A stretch of DNA of 64,000 bases from an uncultured Allofournierella sp. (GTDB lineage Bacteria > Bacillota > Clostridia > Oscillospirales > Ruminococcaceae). The position numbers and the translations under genes are program-made. Location of the stretch: contig CALWNI010000005.1 in the NCBI GenBank assembly GCA_944382775.1, forward strand, positions 1 to 64,000, written 5' to 3'. Below are positions 27,137-36,280 of this stretch, one piece after another. The notes below the pieces were generated by a model. It was not told the origin of the DNA. It was given only the letters and a program-made list of their open reading frames with translations, and made no database searches. Position 1 is the stretch's first letter; each line of letters starts with the position of its first letter.

Positions 27137-27165
27137 TTATCGCTTACGGCTTTTTCTGCAAAGCC

Positions 27166-30100
27166 TTATACTTTTTTAACAGCCAATGTAACTGTTTCGC
27201 CGTTTACATCCCATTCTTTCACATAGCCATCGGTGCTGTTAACCACAATTTCATCTGCCAGAACATCGCCTGCGATTACATTGCGGTTTGCCTGCATCAA
27301 TGCGGTAATCTTATCGTTGCCGGCTGCATATGCAACAATGTGATCTTCCACATTGAAGCCAGCTTCTTTACGCATGGTTTGCAGTTTGCTTACCAACTCA
27401 CGCACAAAGCCCTCTTCAATCAACGCATCGGTCAGTTCGGTATCCAGCGCAACGGTAACCTTTGCATCTTCTACCGAGAAGTAACGCTCGCTGCGAGTCA
27501 TCTCAATCAGCAAATCTTCTTCGGTCAAGCTGATTTCTCCGGTACTGAGCATCAGCTTCAGGGTACCGGTTTCATCCAGCTCTTTCTTGGCAGCAGAGCC
27601 ATTCAGCTCTGCCAACAGATTGCGGATTTCACCTAACTGCTTGCCATACTTGGGACCCAAGGTCTTCAGCTGCGGCTTAAAGCTGTAGTTGGTAAACATG
27701 GACATATCGTTTGTGAAGGTAACTTTCTTCACATTCAATTCATCTTCGATGATTTCCACATAGAAGGAATCCAATGTTTTTTCTGCCTTAACAAACATTT
27801 CTGCCAAAGGCTGACGATTTTTCAGGTTTGCGCCGTTGCGGGCGGAACGACCCAGAACAACCACATCCAGAACCAGCTCCATGTTCTGTTCCAGTTCGGC
27901 ATCCACAAATTCCTCGTTCACGGTGGGGAAATCACACAAGTGCACGCTTTCCGGTGCAGATTTATCAATGCTGCGAACCATGTTCTGATAGATGCTTTCT
28001 GCCATGAAGGGAATCATGGGAGCAGCTGCCTTACAGGTAGTAACCAGTGCAGTATACAGAGTCATGTAAGCATTGATCTTGTCTTGCTCCATACCCTTTG
28101 CCCAGAAACGCTCACGGCTGCGGCGTACATACCAGTTGGACAGATCATCCACAAACTCCTGCAATGCGCGAGCAGCTTCGGGGATTGCGTACTGTGCCAG
28201 CTCTGCGTCTACGGTTTTTACCATGGTGTTCATCTTGGACAGCACCCAGCGGTCCATAACACCCAACTTATCCTTTTCCAAGGTATACTTGGTTGCATCA
28301 AAGTTATCAATGTTTGCATACAGGATAAAGAATGCATAGGTGTTCCACAAGGTACCCATAAACTTGCGTTGGCCCTCTTGTACGGCCTTACCGGAGAAAC
28401 GCTTGGGCAGCCAAGGTGCACCGGCAGTATAGAAGTACCAGCGGATTGCATCGGCGCCATAGGTGGCCAGTGCATCAAAGGGATCCACTGCATTGCCCTT
28501 AGATTTGGACATCTTCTGACCATTTTCGTCCTGTACATGGCCCATAACCACCACGTTCTTAAAGGGAGCCTTGTTGAACAGCAAGGTGGAAATTGCCATC
28601 AGCGAGTAGAACCAGCCGCGTGTCTGGTCAACTGCTTCGGAAATAAAGTCTGCGGGGAACTGTGCTTCAAACAGTTCTTTGTTTTCAAACGGATAGTGAT
28701 ACTGTGCAAAGGGCATGGAACCACTATCGAACCAGCAGTCGATTACCTCAGGTACACGGTGCATCTCCTTGCCACACTCAGAGCACGGAATGGTAACGGC
28801 ATCAATGTAAGGACGATGCAACTCAATCTCATCGGGGCAGTTGTTGGACATGCTCTTCAGCTCTTCGATGCTGCCGATTGCATGGCGATGACCACATTCA
28901 CACTCCCAAATGTTCAGCGGAGTGCCCCAGTAACGGTTACGGCTGATGCCCCAATCCTGTACATTCTCCAACCAGTCGCCAAAACGACCCTTACCCAAAG
29001 AAGCAGGCACCCAGTTTACGGTGTTGTTGTTGCGAATCAAGTCGTCCTTCACCGCGGTCATCTTTACAAACCAAGAATCTCTCGCATAGTAAATCAGCGG
29101 AGTATCGCAGCGCCAGCAGTGGGGATAGCTATGCTCAAATACAGGTGCACTGAACAACAGACCACGGCTTTCCAGGTCTTTCAGCACTTCCTTATCTGCG
29201 GTTTTGCAGAACACGCCTTCCCACTTGGTTTCTTTGGTCATGCAGCCCTGTGCGTCAACCAGCTGAACAAAGGGCAAGCCGTATTTGCGACCCACGTTGG
29301 AGTCATCTTCACCGAATGCAGGTGCAATGTGAACAATACCGGTACCGTCGGTCAAGGTAACATAGCTATCACAGGTTACATACCAGCATTTCTCTTTGGG
29401 AGAAACAAAGTCGAACAGGGGCTCGTATTCTTTGTATTCCAAATCTTTGCCCACAAAACGCTCTAATACAGTGTAAGAATCTTCACCCAAAACGGTATCG
29501 GCCAGAGCTTCTGCCAGATAGTATACGGTACCGTCTTCCTTCATTTGAACCTTTACATAGCTTTCATCGGGGTTCACACAAAGTGCCACGTTGGAAGGCA
29601 GAGTCCATGGGGTAGTTGTCCATGCCAGAATGTAAGCATCTTCGCCCTTTGCCTTGAACTTTGCAATGGCACTGCGTTCCTTTACATCCTTGTAGCCCTG
29701 TGCTACTTCGTGGCTGGACAAGGGAGTTCCGCAGCGGGGGCAGTAAGGTACAATCTTAAAGCCTTTGTACAGCAGACCCTTATCCCAGATTTGCTTTAAT
29801 GCCCACCACTCGGACTCGATAAAGCTGTTTTCGTAGGTTACATAGGGGTTTTCCATATCAGCCCAGAAGCCAACGGTACCGGAAAAGTCCTCCCACATTC
29901 CCTTGTATTTCCAAACGCTTTCTTTGCATTTTTCAATAAAGGGTTCCAAGCCGTATTTCTCAATCTGCTCTTTGCCGTCTAAGCCAAGCAGCTTTTCCAC
30001 TTCCAGCTCAACGGGCAGGCCGTGAGTATCCCAACCGGCTTTACGGGGAACCTTGCAGCCCTTCATGGCACGGTAACGGGGAATCATATCTTTAATAACA

Positions 30101-30285
30101 CGGGTTTCTACATGGCCGATGTGAGGCTTACCGTTTGCGGTAGGAGGGCCATCGTAGAACATATAGGTCGGGCCATCTTTGCGAGAGTCGATGCTCTTTT
30201 CAAAAATCTTGCGTTCCTGCCAGAATTTCAGCACATCTTTTTCGCGGTCAACGAAATTAAGATTCGGGTTTACTTTTTCGTACAT
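27166..30285 (-). CDS. ileS: Isoleucyl-tRNA synthetase
   Basis: This 1039-residue class I synthetase charges tRNA-Ile. The HIGH motif is GKPHIGH, the KMSKS motif is GQKMSKSKGNAVDP, and the editing domain (CP1) with WTTTPWTLPSN is present. The long form with a C-terminal extension (1030-1050 residues) and the opening MYEKVNPNLNFVDREKDVLKFW place it in the IleS2/eukaryote-like group. That group is often mupirocin-tolerant; this is inference from type only. The start at 30285 follows AAGAGG; the longer frame reads through the T-box. Expression is controlled by the upstream T-box. Confidence 0.97.
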   Translation of the reverse strand: MYEKVNPNLNFVDREKDVLKFWQERKIFEKSIDSRKDGPTYMFYDGPPTANGKPHIGHVETRVIKDMIPRYRAMKGCKVPRKAGWDTHGLPVELEVEKLLGLDGKEQIEKYGLEPFIEKCKESVWKYKGMWEDFSGTVGFWADMENPYVTYENSFIESEWWALKQIWDKGLLYKGFKIVPYCPRCGTPLSSHEVAQGYKDVKERSAIAKFKAKGEDAYILAWTTTPWTLPSNVALCVNPDESYVKVQMKEDGTVYYLAEALADTVLGEDSYTVLERFVGKDLEYKEYEPLFDFVSPKEKCWYVTCDSYVTLTDGTGIVHIAPAFGEDDSNVGRKYGLPFVQLVDAQGCMTKETKWEGVFCKTADKEVLKDLESRGLLFSAPVFEHSYPHCWRCDTPLIYYARDSWFVKMTAVKDDLIRNNNTVNWVPASLGKGRFGDWLENVQDWGISRNRYWGTPLNIWECECGHRHAIGSIEELKSMSNNCPDEIELHRPYIDAVTIPCSECGKEMHRVPEVIDCWFDSGSMPFAQYHYPFENKELFEAQFPADFISEAVDQTRGWFYSLMAISTLLFNKAPFKNVVVMGHVQDENGQKMSKSKGNAVDPFDALATYGADAIRWYFYTAGAPWLPKRFSGKAVQEGQRKFMGTLWNTYAFFILYANIDNFDATKYTLEKDKLGVMDRWVLSKMNTMVKTVDAELAQYAIPEAARALQEFVDDLSNWYVRRSRERFWAKGMEQDKINAYMTLYTALVTTCKAAAPMIPFMAESIYQNMVRSIDKSAPESVHLCDFPTVNEEFVDAELEQNMELVLDVVVLGRSARNGANLKNRQPLAEMFVKAEKTLDSFYVEIIEDELNVKKVTFTNDMSMFTNYSFKPQLKTLGPKYGKQLGEIRNLLAELNGSAAKKELDETGTLKLMLSTGEISLTEEDLLIEMTRSERYFSVEDAKVTVALDTELTDALIEEGFVRELVSKLQTMRKEAGFNVEDHIVAYAAGNDKITALMQANRNVIAGDVLADEIVVNSTDGYVKEWDVNGETVTLAVKKV

Positions 30286-30334
30286 TGTACCTCTTATCCT
30301 CCCTGACTTTGTCTTAATTTTAAGCTTGTAAGAC

Positions 30335-30585
30335 AACAGAAAAAGCCTTCGCCCTGCAAACAGGACGAAGGCTTTGCGCTTTCGTTGTACCACCCATTGC
30401 TGTGTACCATCATACACGCCCCCAATAACGGTGGGATACCGGCGGTGCCTACTTCAAATTTGGTTCAGCCCGCAGCTCCAGAGTGATATTCAGCAAAGAA
30501 TTACTTGCACAGGGCTTTCACTATCCCCTGCTCGCTTTGGCGTTTATTCTAAGCTTACTGTCTCCATCGCAGCTTTTTCTGTGTC
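30335..30585 (-). promoter_or_regulatory. T-box leader (tRNA-Ile responsive) of ileS
   Basis: The minus strand carries the conserved T-box AATGGGTGGTACAACG (30398-30383) and, further 5', a Stem I distal loop (GGGGATAGTGAAAGCCC). The specifier region GAATATCACTC contains ATC (Ile), followed by the usual purine. A terminator stem (GCCTTCG / CGAAGGC) with TTTTT is at about 30340-30375. Uncharged tRNA-Ile would pair with the T-box, favour the antiterminator and switch ileS on. Confidence 0.93.
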
Positions 30586-30601
30586 TTTCATATCTGTTAC
30601 A

Positions 30602-30630
30602 CTTATATCATATTAAAAAATAAAAGTCAA
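30602..30630 (-). promoter_or_regulatory. Promoter of the ileS T-box transcript
   Basis: On the minus strand TTGACT and TATAAG are separated by 17 bp, just upstream of the T-box Stem I. Confidence 0.7.
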
Positions 30631-30672
30631 TATAATCAAGATATTTTCATGGGCATTTTACATATGGAATAA

Positions 30673-30711
30673 AAAAGAACCGGCTTGGCAATGATGCAAG
30701 CCGGTTCTTTT
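30673..30711 (-). terminator. Terminator of the NPCBM/transglutaminase-like gene
   Basis: A 15-bp stem (AAAAGAACCGGCTTG) with a 9-nt loop and flanking A/T runs lies about 60 bp past the stop. Confidence 0.9.
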
Positions 30712-30770
30712 ACATTGTGCTGCTTAAAAACAGATGGTCTGTTCTTTGTTAATGCAGCAAGGTTTTTTTG

Positions 30771-33700
30771 TTACCAACGAAACCATTTGTTAAAAATCTG
30801 GTTAAAGAAGTCCTTCACGCCCTGGAAGAAGCTGTTTACACTATTGCTGGGCTTGTTGGGCTTGGGAGTTGCGGTAGGTGCCGCAGTGGGTTCGGGGGTT
30901 GCAGTGGGCTCTGCAGTAGGTGCAACGGTAGGTGCTACTGTAGGTGCAACAGTGGGCATCGGGGTTGCAGTGGGTTCTACAGTGGGCTCGGGAGTTGCGG
31001 TAGGTGCAACGGTGGGTTCCGGAGTTGCGGTAGGTGCAACAGTAGGCTCAGGAGTAGCGGTAGGTGCAACGGTGGGTTCCGGGGTTGCAGTGGGTTCTAC
31101 AGTAGGCTCGGGAGTTGCGGTAGGCTCTACGGTAGGTTCCGGAGTTGCAACCGGCTCTTCGGTTGCCTCGGGAGCCTCAGTGGGCTCGGGAGTTACAACG
31201 GGCTCTTCGGTATCCATGTTCAGGTTGTCCACTGTTACTGTGTAAGTAAACTCATAGCCAGATTGCAGGCGCAATTCAAAGATAAACTCGCCGTTTTCAG
31301 TAAATACAACATCCGGGCTGCCCTCGTTGTTCAGAATCTCAACGTATTCGGGGTTTACATTCAGATGTGCCAATACACCATCTTCCTGGGCAGTAAAGGT
31401 TACAACCTCTTCCGGCTTTGTGGGATCAATCCAGGTAACTTCGGCAGTTGCAGTGCCAACGTTGCCGGCTGCGTCTTCAAAGGTAAAGGTATAGGTATTG
31501 TTTTCGGTAAAGGTGTAAGTGTCTGCACCTTCCAGATTAGTGATTACAATATCTTCGTTTGCATTTACCAAGGTAGCAGTTACAGCCTGGTTTGTCCAAT
31601 CGGTTACATCGTAAACAACTTCCGCAGCGGGAGCTTCCTTATCAATGTTGGTTACGGTTGCAACCAGTTCTTTTTCCTGCTGGTATGCATCCAGATACTT
31701 AAAGGTATAGCTGCCGTTTTCGGTAAAGGTGTATTCGGTGCCGTTTACAGCAGTGCAGTAAGCAGGCAGAGATACGGTTGCTACAACATCCTGATTGGTT
31801 AAATCCTCAGTGCTGTATTCAATGGTGGGTTCAGCAGAGAAGTCCTTGGTGGTATCTTCAAAGAAGTTGAAGGAATAGCCGCTGAAGTAACGGTTTTGCT
31901 CCCACTCAGAGTTACCCCAAGTCTTGTCAGCCACAATCTTTACATACAGGGCGGGAGTAGATTCTGCAAAATCCCACTCTTTCCAGCTGTTGTTGTTTGC
32001 CAGGGACTGCTTTTGGAATGCAGTGGTCCAGGTTTGACCGTCCATGCTGGTGTAGATGGATACATCACGCAGACGGCCGTTTGCACCGCCGGGCAGATAT
32101 TCTACTGCGGACAGGTAAACCGGACGATCCAGCTTAATGGTATAGTACTTGTACTCTTCGCCTGCATAGGTTGTATGCCAGCATGTGCCGTGGTCGCCGT
32201 CAATCATATTGATTGCTGCCGAGGTGGTGTTGTTCTGCTGAGAAGAGAAGGAATCCAACTTGATTTCTTTTACGCTGATATACTTACGGGTTGCAGCATC
32301 GTTATCCTGATAGAAGGTATACTCGCTCGGATCCGATGCCAGTCGAGTACCAACTGCTTTGTAACGAACCTGAACGGTTTGATTGCCTTCAAACACAATA
32401 TCGCTATTGTAATCGCACCAGGTTTCACCATTATCGGTACTAAACATCAAACCTGCGCTATATTTCAGGAAGCAATTTTCGCGGTCGTTATAGGACAAGT
32501 TGGGCTTTGTAGCCTTAGTAATATCAATGGTGTAAGTTGCATCGGTACCAACCAGACCAACGATAATATCATTGGTGTCATTAATGCTATCCAACTGCTC
32601 CTGGGTCAGCTCAATCACATGGTCATTGGTTTCAATCCAAGTTTCTTTGTTATCTAAGCTATAACGAACACGAATATCAGAACCATCATACTTATCGTTA
32701 ATCATAATCTTGCCGGCATTTTCCCCGTCAAAGGAGAAGGTTGCCAGTGCAGTGGTATTTTTACCCATCAAAGCTTTCGCCATTTTCTGAGTATCGCCAG
32801 GCTGTGCACAGTCGCCTGCTTTTGCCTGAGATGCACGAATCAAAGCATTGGACTTCCACAAGTCAACCTGAGCAACGTGTGCTGCATCGGTTACATAAGG
32901 TGTTACCAGTGCCAAAACATCCAGCATCTGCTGCGGATAGAACTTGTACTGCTCAATAATTCGCTCTGCCAAGTTGCGGTAGTCTTCGCTGGTCTTGGTT
33001 GCATCTGCACGGTAGCAGTTGATTACGCCTACCATAGCATCCAAGTTAAAGCTTTGTACTTCCAATGCCTTTTCATAGCATGCCAGCTTAGCATTGTTAT
33101 CAGTAAATACATCTGCCAACTTGTTGTAGTACATTGCCTTTTCCAAGTTTGCATAGTCGTCAAATGCACGCTGTGCCAACAGAACATAGCTTACGTTGTA
33201 GTAAGCATCCCAGTTGGTAGAACCCCAGCCCAAAGGCATACGCTCGCCTTTTTCGCTGCCCAGCCAGCCGGAAATATCGTTCTGAATGGTCCATCTATGA
33301 GAGCCGCCATAGTTGTATTCAATGGAAGCAGCGTGACCGGGCTGACCAATAACAGCTGCAGCCTTACCAAATACCTGTGCTAAGTTTGTATAGGTTTTTG
33401 CCAAACCGCCGCAAACCGAACCGTCTTGGAATACCATCCACAAGCGGTGGAAACCGGTTTCCTCGTATCGATCAAAGGCGGAAATGTTCCATTTCTCGTC
33501 CCAAATCTGATAATAGGTTTTGCCTTGCAAAGATGCATCGGTGCCGGTGTACAGCTCATTGGAGTGATACTGTGCTTTGCCATAGTTAAAGCCGGAAGTG
33601 TAAGCAATGTACTCGTATGCACTTTCATAGCTCTTGCCCTTTGCCTTGCGCTCCAGTGCCACATTTACCAGCCAGTTGATTTCATCGTCATGAATCATGT

Positions 33701-34784
33701 TGTTCATAACCCAACGCATCAACTCAATGGGCAGTGCTGCAAACTCAGCAGAGCTACCGCCCTGATCCATTTTGCCGCTGGTAATCAAATTCTTATAAAT
33801 TTCATATCGGGTAACAGGCTCGGATGCACGGCCGGTACCAGTCCAGAAAACGATATTCTGGGCATTTGCAATGGAAAGCGACACTGCCATTTTCAGGTAC
33901 ATGTCATTTTCAAAATCAGCCTTGTTCTGCTGATACAGCTTGCACCATGCATTCAGTACATTTACATAGCTGCCGCCGTCTTTTTCGCCGCCGGTTACAA
34001 AGTAGTTCAGAACATTTTGGTTGTTAAAAATGTACTCGATTGCCTCTTTGTAGGTTTTGCTTTGCGAAGCAACCTGCTGAATGTTGTTGTATCCATAACG
34101 GTTTACAAAAGTACGCTCTAAGGTCAGCTGCAGCAACTCGCCTTCCATGGGGCTATCCTGGGTGTATTTGCTGCTGATGATTTCATCGTATTCCGCTACT
34201 TTCTTCAGATCCAGTCGTTCGCTGGAGAGATCGTAGTCTGCTTTCATTAAACGTGCATCCGCATATACCGAATGGTCGTTGTTGTTGCGCACGTTATCAT
34301 CTGCATACAGTTTTAAGTACTTATAGCCCGCCACATCAATGTTGACATACTTTGCCTGATCCACCGAACGGATGATATCGCTCTTATACTTTTCGGTCCA
34401 TTCTACACCGTCGTTGGAAACCGAGATATAGAATACAACACCGTCATCACGGCCAGCCTGACGATAGTCAACACCCAGATATGCACTGAACTGTGTGTAA
34501 ATGCTGGAGTACTCGGAAATATCGTAGTACAGCACCGAGTCGGCATGTGCGCCCATACCCTTATTGAACTGAACTACCTCATTGTTTACCAACAGCTGAA
34601 TGGGCTCACCGGAAGTGTTTTTATCCTTCTGGATGGTCTTCCAGTTGGTGTAAGACTTTTCCGTATCATAGTTCATGTCAGAAATAAACACATACTCGTT
34701 ATTTGCACTGGCGGCATCATCTGCATGAGCCAAGGTGCCAAAACCGCTCAAGATTACAGAGCAGCTAAAAATGAACAGTGCCAA
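30771..34784 (-). CDS. Large secreted NPCBM / transglutaminase-like / F5-8 type C surface protein, apparent frameshift at start
   Basis: The 1337-residue frame opens at a TTG (MALFIFSCSVIL...GTLAHA) with no ribosome-binding site. An ATG at 34804 in another frame encodes MKKMLKNW; one extra A in the A6 run at 34785-34790 would join them into a perfect signal peptide. Domains follow: NPCBM-like (about 30-185, GMGAHADSVLYYDIS), a helical transglutaminase-like region (about 200-650) with Cys in GSVCGGLAKTY and His in GQPGHAAS, an F5/8 type C-like domain (about 855-985), Ig-like repeats (1000-1180) and a PT-rich repeat linker. The tail (KDFFNQIFNKWFRW) is aromatic. No LPXTG or helix anchor is seen. 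Substrate unknown, probably a glycan or glycoprotein. Confidence 0.75.
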   Translation of the reverse strand: MALFIFSCSVILSGFGTLAHADDAASANNEYVFISDMNYDTEKSYTNWKTIQKDKNTSGEPIQLLVNNEVVQFNKGMGAHADSVLYYDISEYSSIYTQFSAYLGVDYRQAGRDDGVVFYISVSNDGVEWTEKYKSDIIRSVDQAKYVNIDVAGYKYLKLYADDNVRNNNDHSVYADARLMKADYDLSSERLDLKKVAEYDEIISSKYTQDSPMEGELLQLTLERTFVNRYGYNNIQQVASQSKTYKEAIEYIFNNQNVLNYFVTGGEKDGGSYVNVLNAWCKLYQQNKADFENDMYLKMAVSLSIANAQNIVFWTGTGRASEPVTRYEIYKNLITSGKMDQGGSSAEFAALPIELMRWVMNNMIHDDEINWLVNVALERKAKGKSYESAYEYIAYTSGFNYGKAQYHSNELYTGTDASLQGKTYYQIWDEKWNISAFDRYEETGFHRLWMVFQDGSVCGGLAKTYTNLAQVFGKAAAVIGQPGHAASIEYNYGGSHRWTIQNDISGWLGSEKGERMPLGWGSTNWDAYYNVSYVLLAQRAFDDYANLEKAMYYNKLADVFTDNNAKLACYEKALEVQSFNLDAMVGVINCYRADATKTSEDYRNLAERIIEQYKFYPQQMLDVLALVTPYVTDAAHVAQVDLWKSNALIRASQAKAGDCAQPGDTQKMAKALMGKNTTALATFSFDGENAGKIMINDKYDGSDIRVRYSLDNKETWIETNDHVIELTQEQLDSINDTNDIIVGLVGTDATYTIDITKATKPNLSYNDRENCFLKYSAGLMFSTDNGETWCDYNSDIVFEGNQTVQVRYKAVGTRLASDPSEYTFYQDNDAATRKYISVKEIKLDSFSSQQNNTTSAAINMIDGDHGTCWHTTYAGEEYKYYTIKLDRPVYLSAVEYLPGGANGRLRDVSIYTSMDGQTWTTAFQKQSLANNNSWKEWDFAESTPALYVKIVADKTWGNSEWEQNRYFSGYSFNFFEDTTKDFSAEPTIEYSTEDLTNQDVVATVSLPAYCTAVNGTEYTFTENGSYTFKYLDAYQQEKELVATVTNIDKEAPAAEVVYDVTDWTNQAVTATLVNANEDIVITNLEGADTYTFTENNTYTFTFEDAAGNVGTATAEVTWIDPTKPEEVVTFTAQEDGVLAHLNVNPEYVEILNNEGSPDVVFTENGEFIFELRLQSGYEFTYTVTVDNLNMDTEEPVVTPEPTEAPEATEEPVATPEPTVEPTATPEPTVEPTATPEPTVAPTATPEPTVAPTATPEPTVAPTATPEPTVEPTATPMPTVAPTVAPTVAPTAEPTATPEPTAAPTATPKPNKPSNSVNSFFQGVKDFFNQIFNKWFRW
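30850..31195 (-). repeat. 30-bp tandem repeats coding for PTVEPTATPE-type linker
   Basis: About ten imperfect 30-bp (and some 12-bp) units encode PTVEPTATPE, PTVAPTATPE and PTVAPTVAPT. The array is in frame near the C-terminus of the surface protein. It has no unique spacers, so it is not a CRISPR array. Confidence 0.88.
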
Positions 34785-34804
34785 TTTTTTAACATCTTTT
34801 TCAT

Positions 34805-35347
34805 GGGTGGAATAAAACTCCTAATTATTCATAAATATTATATCGCTTATTTTTTTACCACTGTGGTGGTTAATTTCAAATTAAAGAACTCAAACTTTTT
34901 GTATTGATCTTTGTTTTCTTTAATCGACGAAGCTCATTATATCTCTTGTTTTCAAAAAAGCAAGTGGTAATTTTAAAATATTGTGGGTTTTTTATCGATT
35001 TTTTAATTTTCTTCTTTCAAAAACTTCCATTTATCCCTTTTTTAAAAGGATTTTTCTATTTTTTTGAGAATATTTACTGTTTTTAAATATATTGCTCTAT
35101 TTTGCTTTATTGAGAATATCTTTATCACTTTAATTGAGCACTTTGATTTTGTTTCTTTCAAAATTTGGTCCAACCAGTGTATTATATTTGCATTCCAAAT
35201 AATTTTTATTCATAGCGGCATTTTCTTGCTTTATCATATGAGTTTTACTTGCCTGTTCTCAACTTATCATTTATGATTGTATTTTGTTTATAAAATAATA
35301 TATATATAATAATGTATTATACCTATATTAATATATAATATTGGTTT
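34805..35347. other. AT-rich intergenic region upstream of the surface-protein gene
   Basis: This stretch of about 540 bp is very AT-rich, ending in alternating TA at 35295-35340. It contains a weak minus-strand promoter candidate (TTGCTT at 34963-34958, 16-bp spacer, TATAAT at 34941-34936). This could serve the surface-protein gene with a leader of about 125 nt. I see no gene; the short open frames lack ribosome-binding sites and family features. Confidence 0.5.
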
Positions 35348-35393
35348 AAAAGAAAGAAAAGCCTCACCAAATGGTGAGGCTTTTCTTTCTTTT
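35348..35393. terminator. Long perfect bidirectional terminator
   Basis: A perfect 21-bp stem with an AAAT loop (core GCCTCACC / GGTGAGGC) is flanked by AAAAGAAAG and CTTTCTTTT. It overlaps the last codon of the minus-strand microprotein gene. Confidence 0.9.
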
Positions 35394-35598
35394 AATAATA
35401 GTTTCTTCGTTTTTTCTTTCTGGTAAACAACCATTTAAGGGTTGCAAACATACCAATACCTGCAAATACAACAAACACAAAAAAGATGAAGTATGCCAGC
35501 ATCCCCTGTAAGGTAGTGTCATAAAACAGGCCAATTGCGCCCCGATAGGCCAAACGCTCGAAATAAGTCCAGCCGCTTTCACTGAAAATAAATTTCAT
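35392..35598 (-). CDS. 68-residue single-pass membrane microprotein
   Basis: The product starts MKFIFSESGWTYFERLAYRG, has one strong membrane helix (about residues 32-55, YFIFFVFVVFAGIGMFATL) and ends in a basic tail (FTRKKKRRNYY). That predicts N-out, C-in topology. GGGGAG lies 8 nt before the ATG at 35598, and the gene has an excellent terminator and a TGn-extended -10 (TGCTAAAAT) about 45 bp upstream. No family recognised. It is divergent from an Xre regulator. Confidence 0.7.
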   Translation of the reverse strand: MKFIFSESGWTYFERLAYRGAIGLFYDTTLQGMLAYFIFFVFVVFAGIGMFATLKWLFTRKKKRRNYY

Positions 35599-35855
35599 AA
35601 TCCTTGCTCCCCTTATATCATCTGTATGCTTTATTTTAGCAAAAATCATCATAATTTTCCATACAAATAATTAGGTAAATCGCCATTTTTTCAAATTTAT
35701 TCCTTTATTGTTTTATAATTCTTTGTTTTGTGATATTATAGTTGCAACACTCATTGAGAATACACGGGAAATACTCGTCCTACCCACAAGATATTGTGGT
35801 GTGTGTTTTGACGTTTTATGGCATCGGCAACTTGTTGCCTATCAGGAGAAACGGT

Positions 35856-36233
35856 ATGATTTTTGGTCAGAAATTAAGAGAATTGCGAAAAGCACACAAT
35901 AATATGTCGCAAAGCCAGCTTGCCGAGCACCTTCAGGTATCGTTGCGTACAGTGCGTGGATGGGAACTGGAAGGCCGCAGCCCAAAAAGTGTTGCACTGT
36001 ATCAAAAAATTGCAGATCTATTTGAATGTGATTTAAATGTTTTAATGTCAGATGATTCTAGTCTTTCTTATCCGACAACGCCTGTTTCTTCTACCGAAGA
36101 GATTCGTCAGCTAACCAATCGTTTAGCAGAACATTTTACCAGTGGTTCGCTTTCTGCGAACGAAATGGATATCATTATGAAGACCTTGCAAAATGCCTAC
36201 TGGCAAGCAAAAGGCACGCCGGATACATTCTAA
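35856..36233 (+). CDS. Xre-family HTH transcriptional regulator
   Basis: The 125-residue protein has an N-terminal HTH_3 domain (MIFGQKLRELRKAHNNMSQS...; turn region LQVSLRTVRGWELEGRSP) and an uncharacterised helical C-terminus (ANEMDIIMKTLQNAYW). The ATG at 35856 is chosen because AGGAG lies 7 nt upstream; the longer frame gives 38 unlikely residues. It is divergent from the 68-residue membrane protein, which is a possible target. A terminator follows directly. Confidence 0.9.
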   Translation: MIFGQKLRELRKAHNNMSQSQLAEHLQVSLRTVRGWELEGRSPKSVALYQKIADLFECDLNVLMSDDSSLSYPTTPVSSTEEIRQLTNRLAEHFTSGSLSANEMDIIMKTLQNAYWQAKGTPDTF

Positions 36234-36246
36234 TTTCTTATAAACC

Positions 36247-36280
36247 AAAAAAGGGATGCCCCATAAGGGCATCCCTTTTT
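36247..36280. terminator. Bidirectional terminator between the Xre and GT51 genes
   Basis: A 14-bp stem (AAAAAGGGATGCCC) with a CATAA loop separates the convergent genes. Confidence 0.9.

Noticed and set aside
27940..29466. A 508-codon open frame on the plus strand
   Set aside because: It lies antisense within ileS. The protein on the other strand is unmistakable, and this frame shows no domain or start signal.
30850..31195. Possible CRISPR-like array
   Set aside because: The 30-bp units are contiguous, with no unique spacers, in frame inside a gene, and no cas gene is present.
30685..31245. Glycine/valine-rich plus-strand frame
   Set aside because: It is the antisense reading of the PT-repeat linker; low complexity is inherited from the 30-bp repeats.
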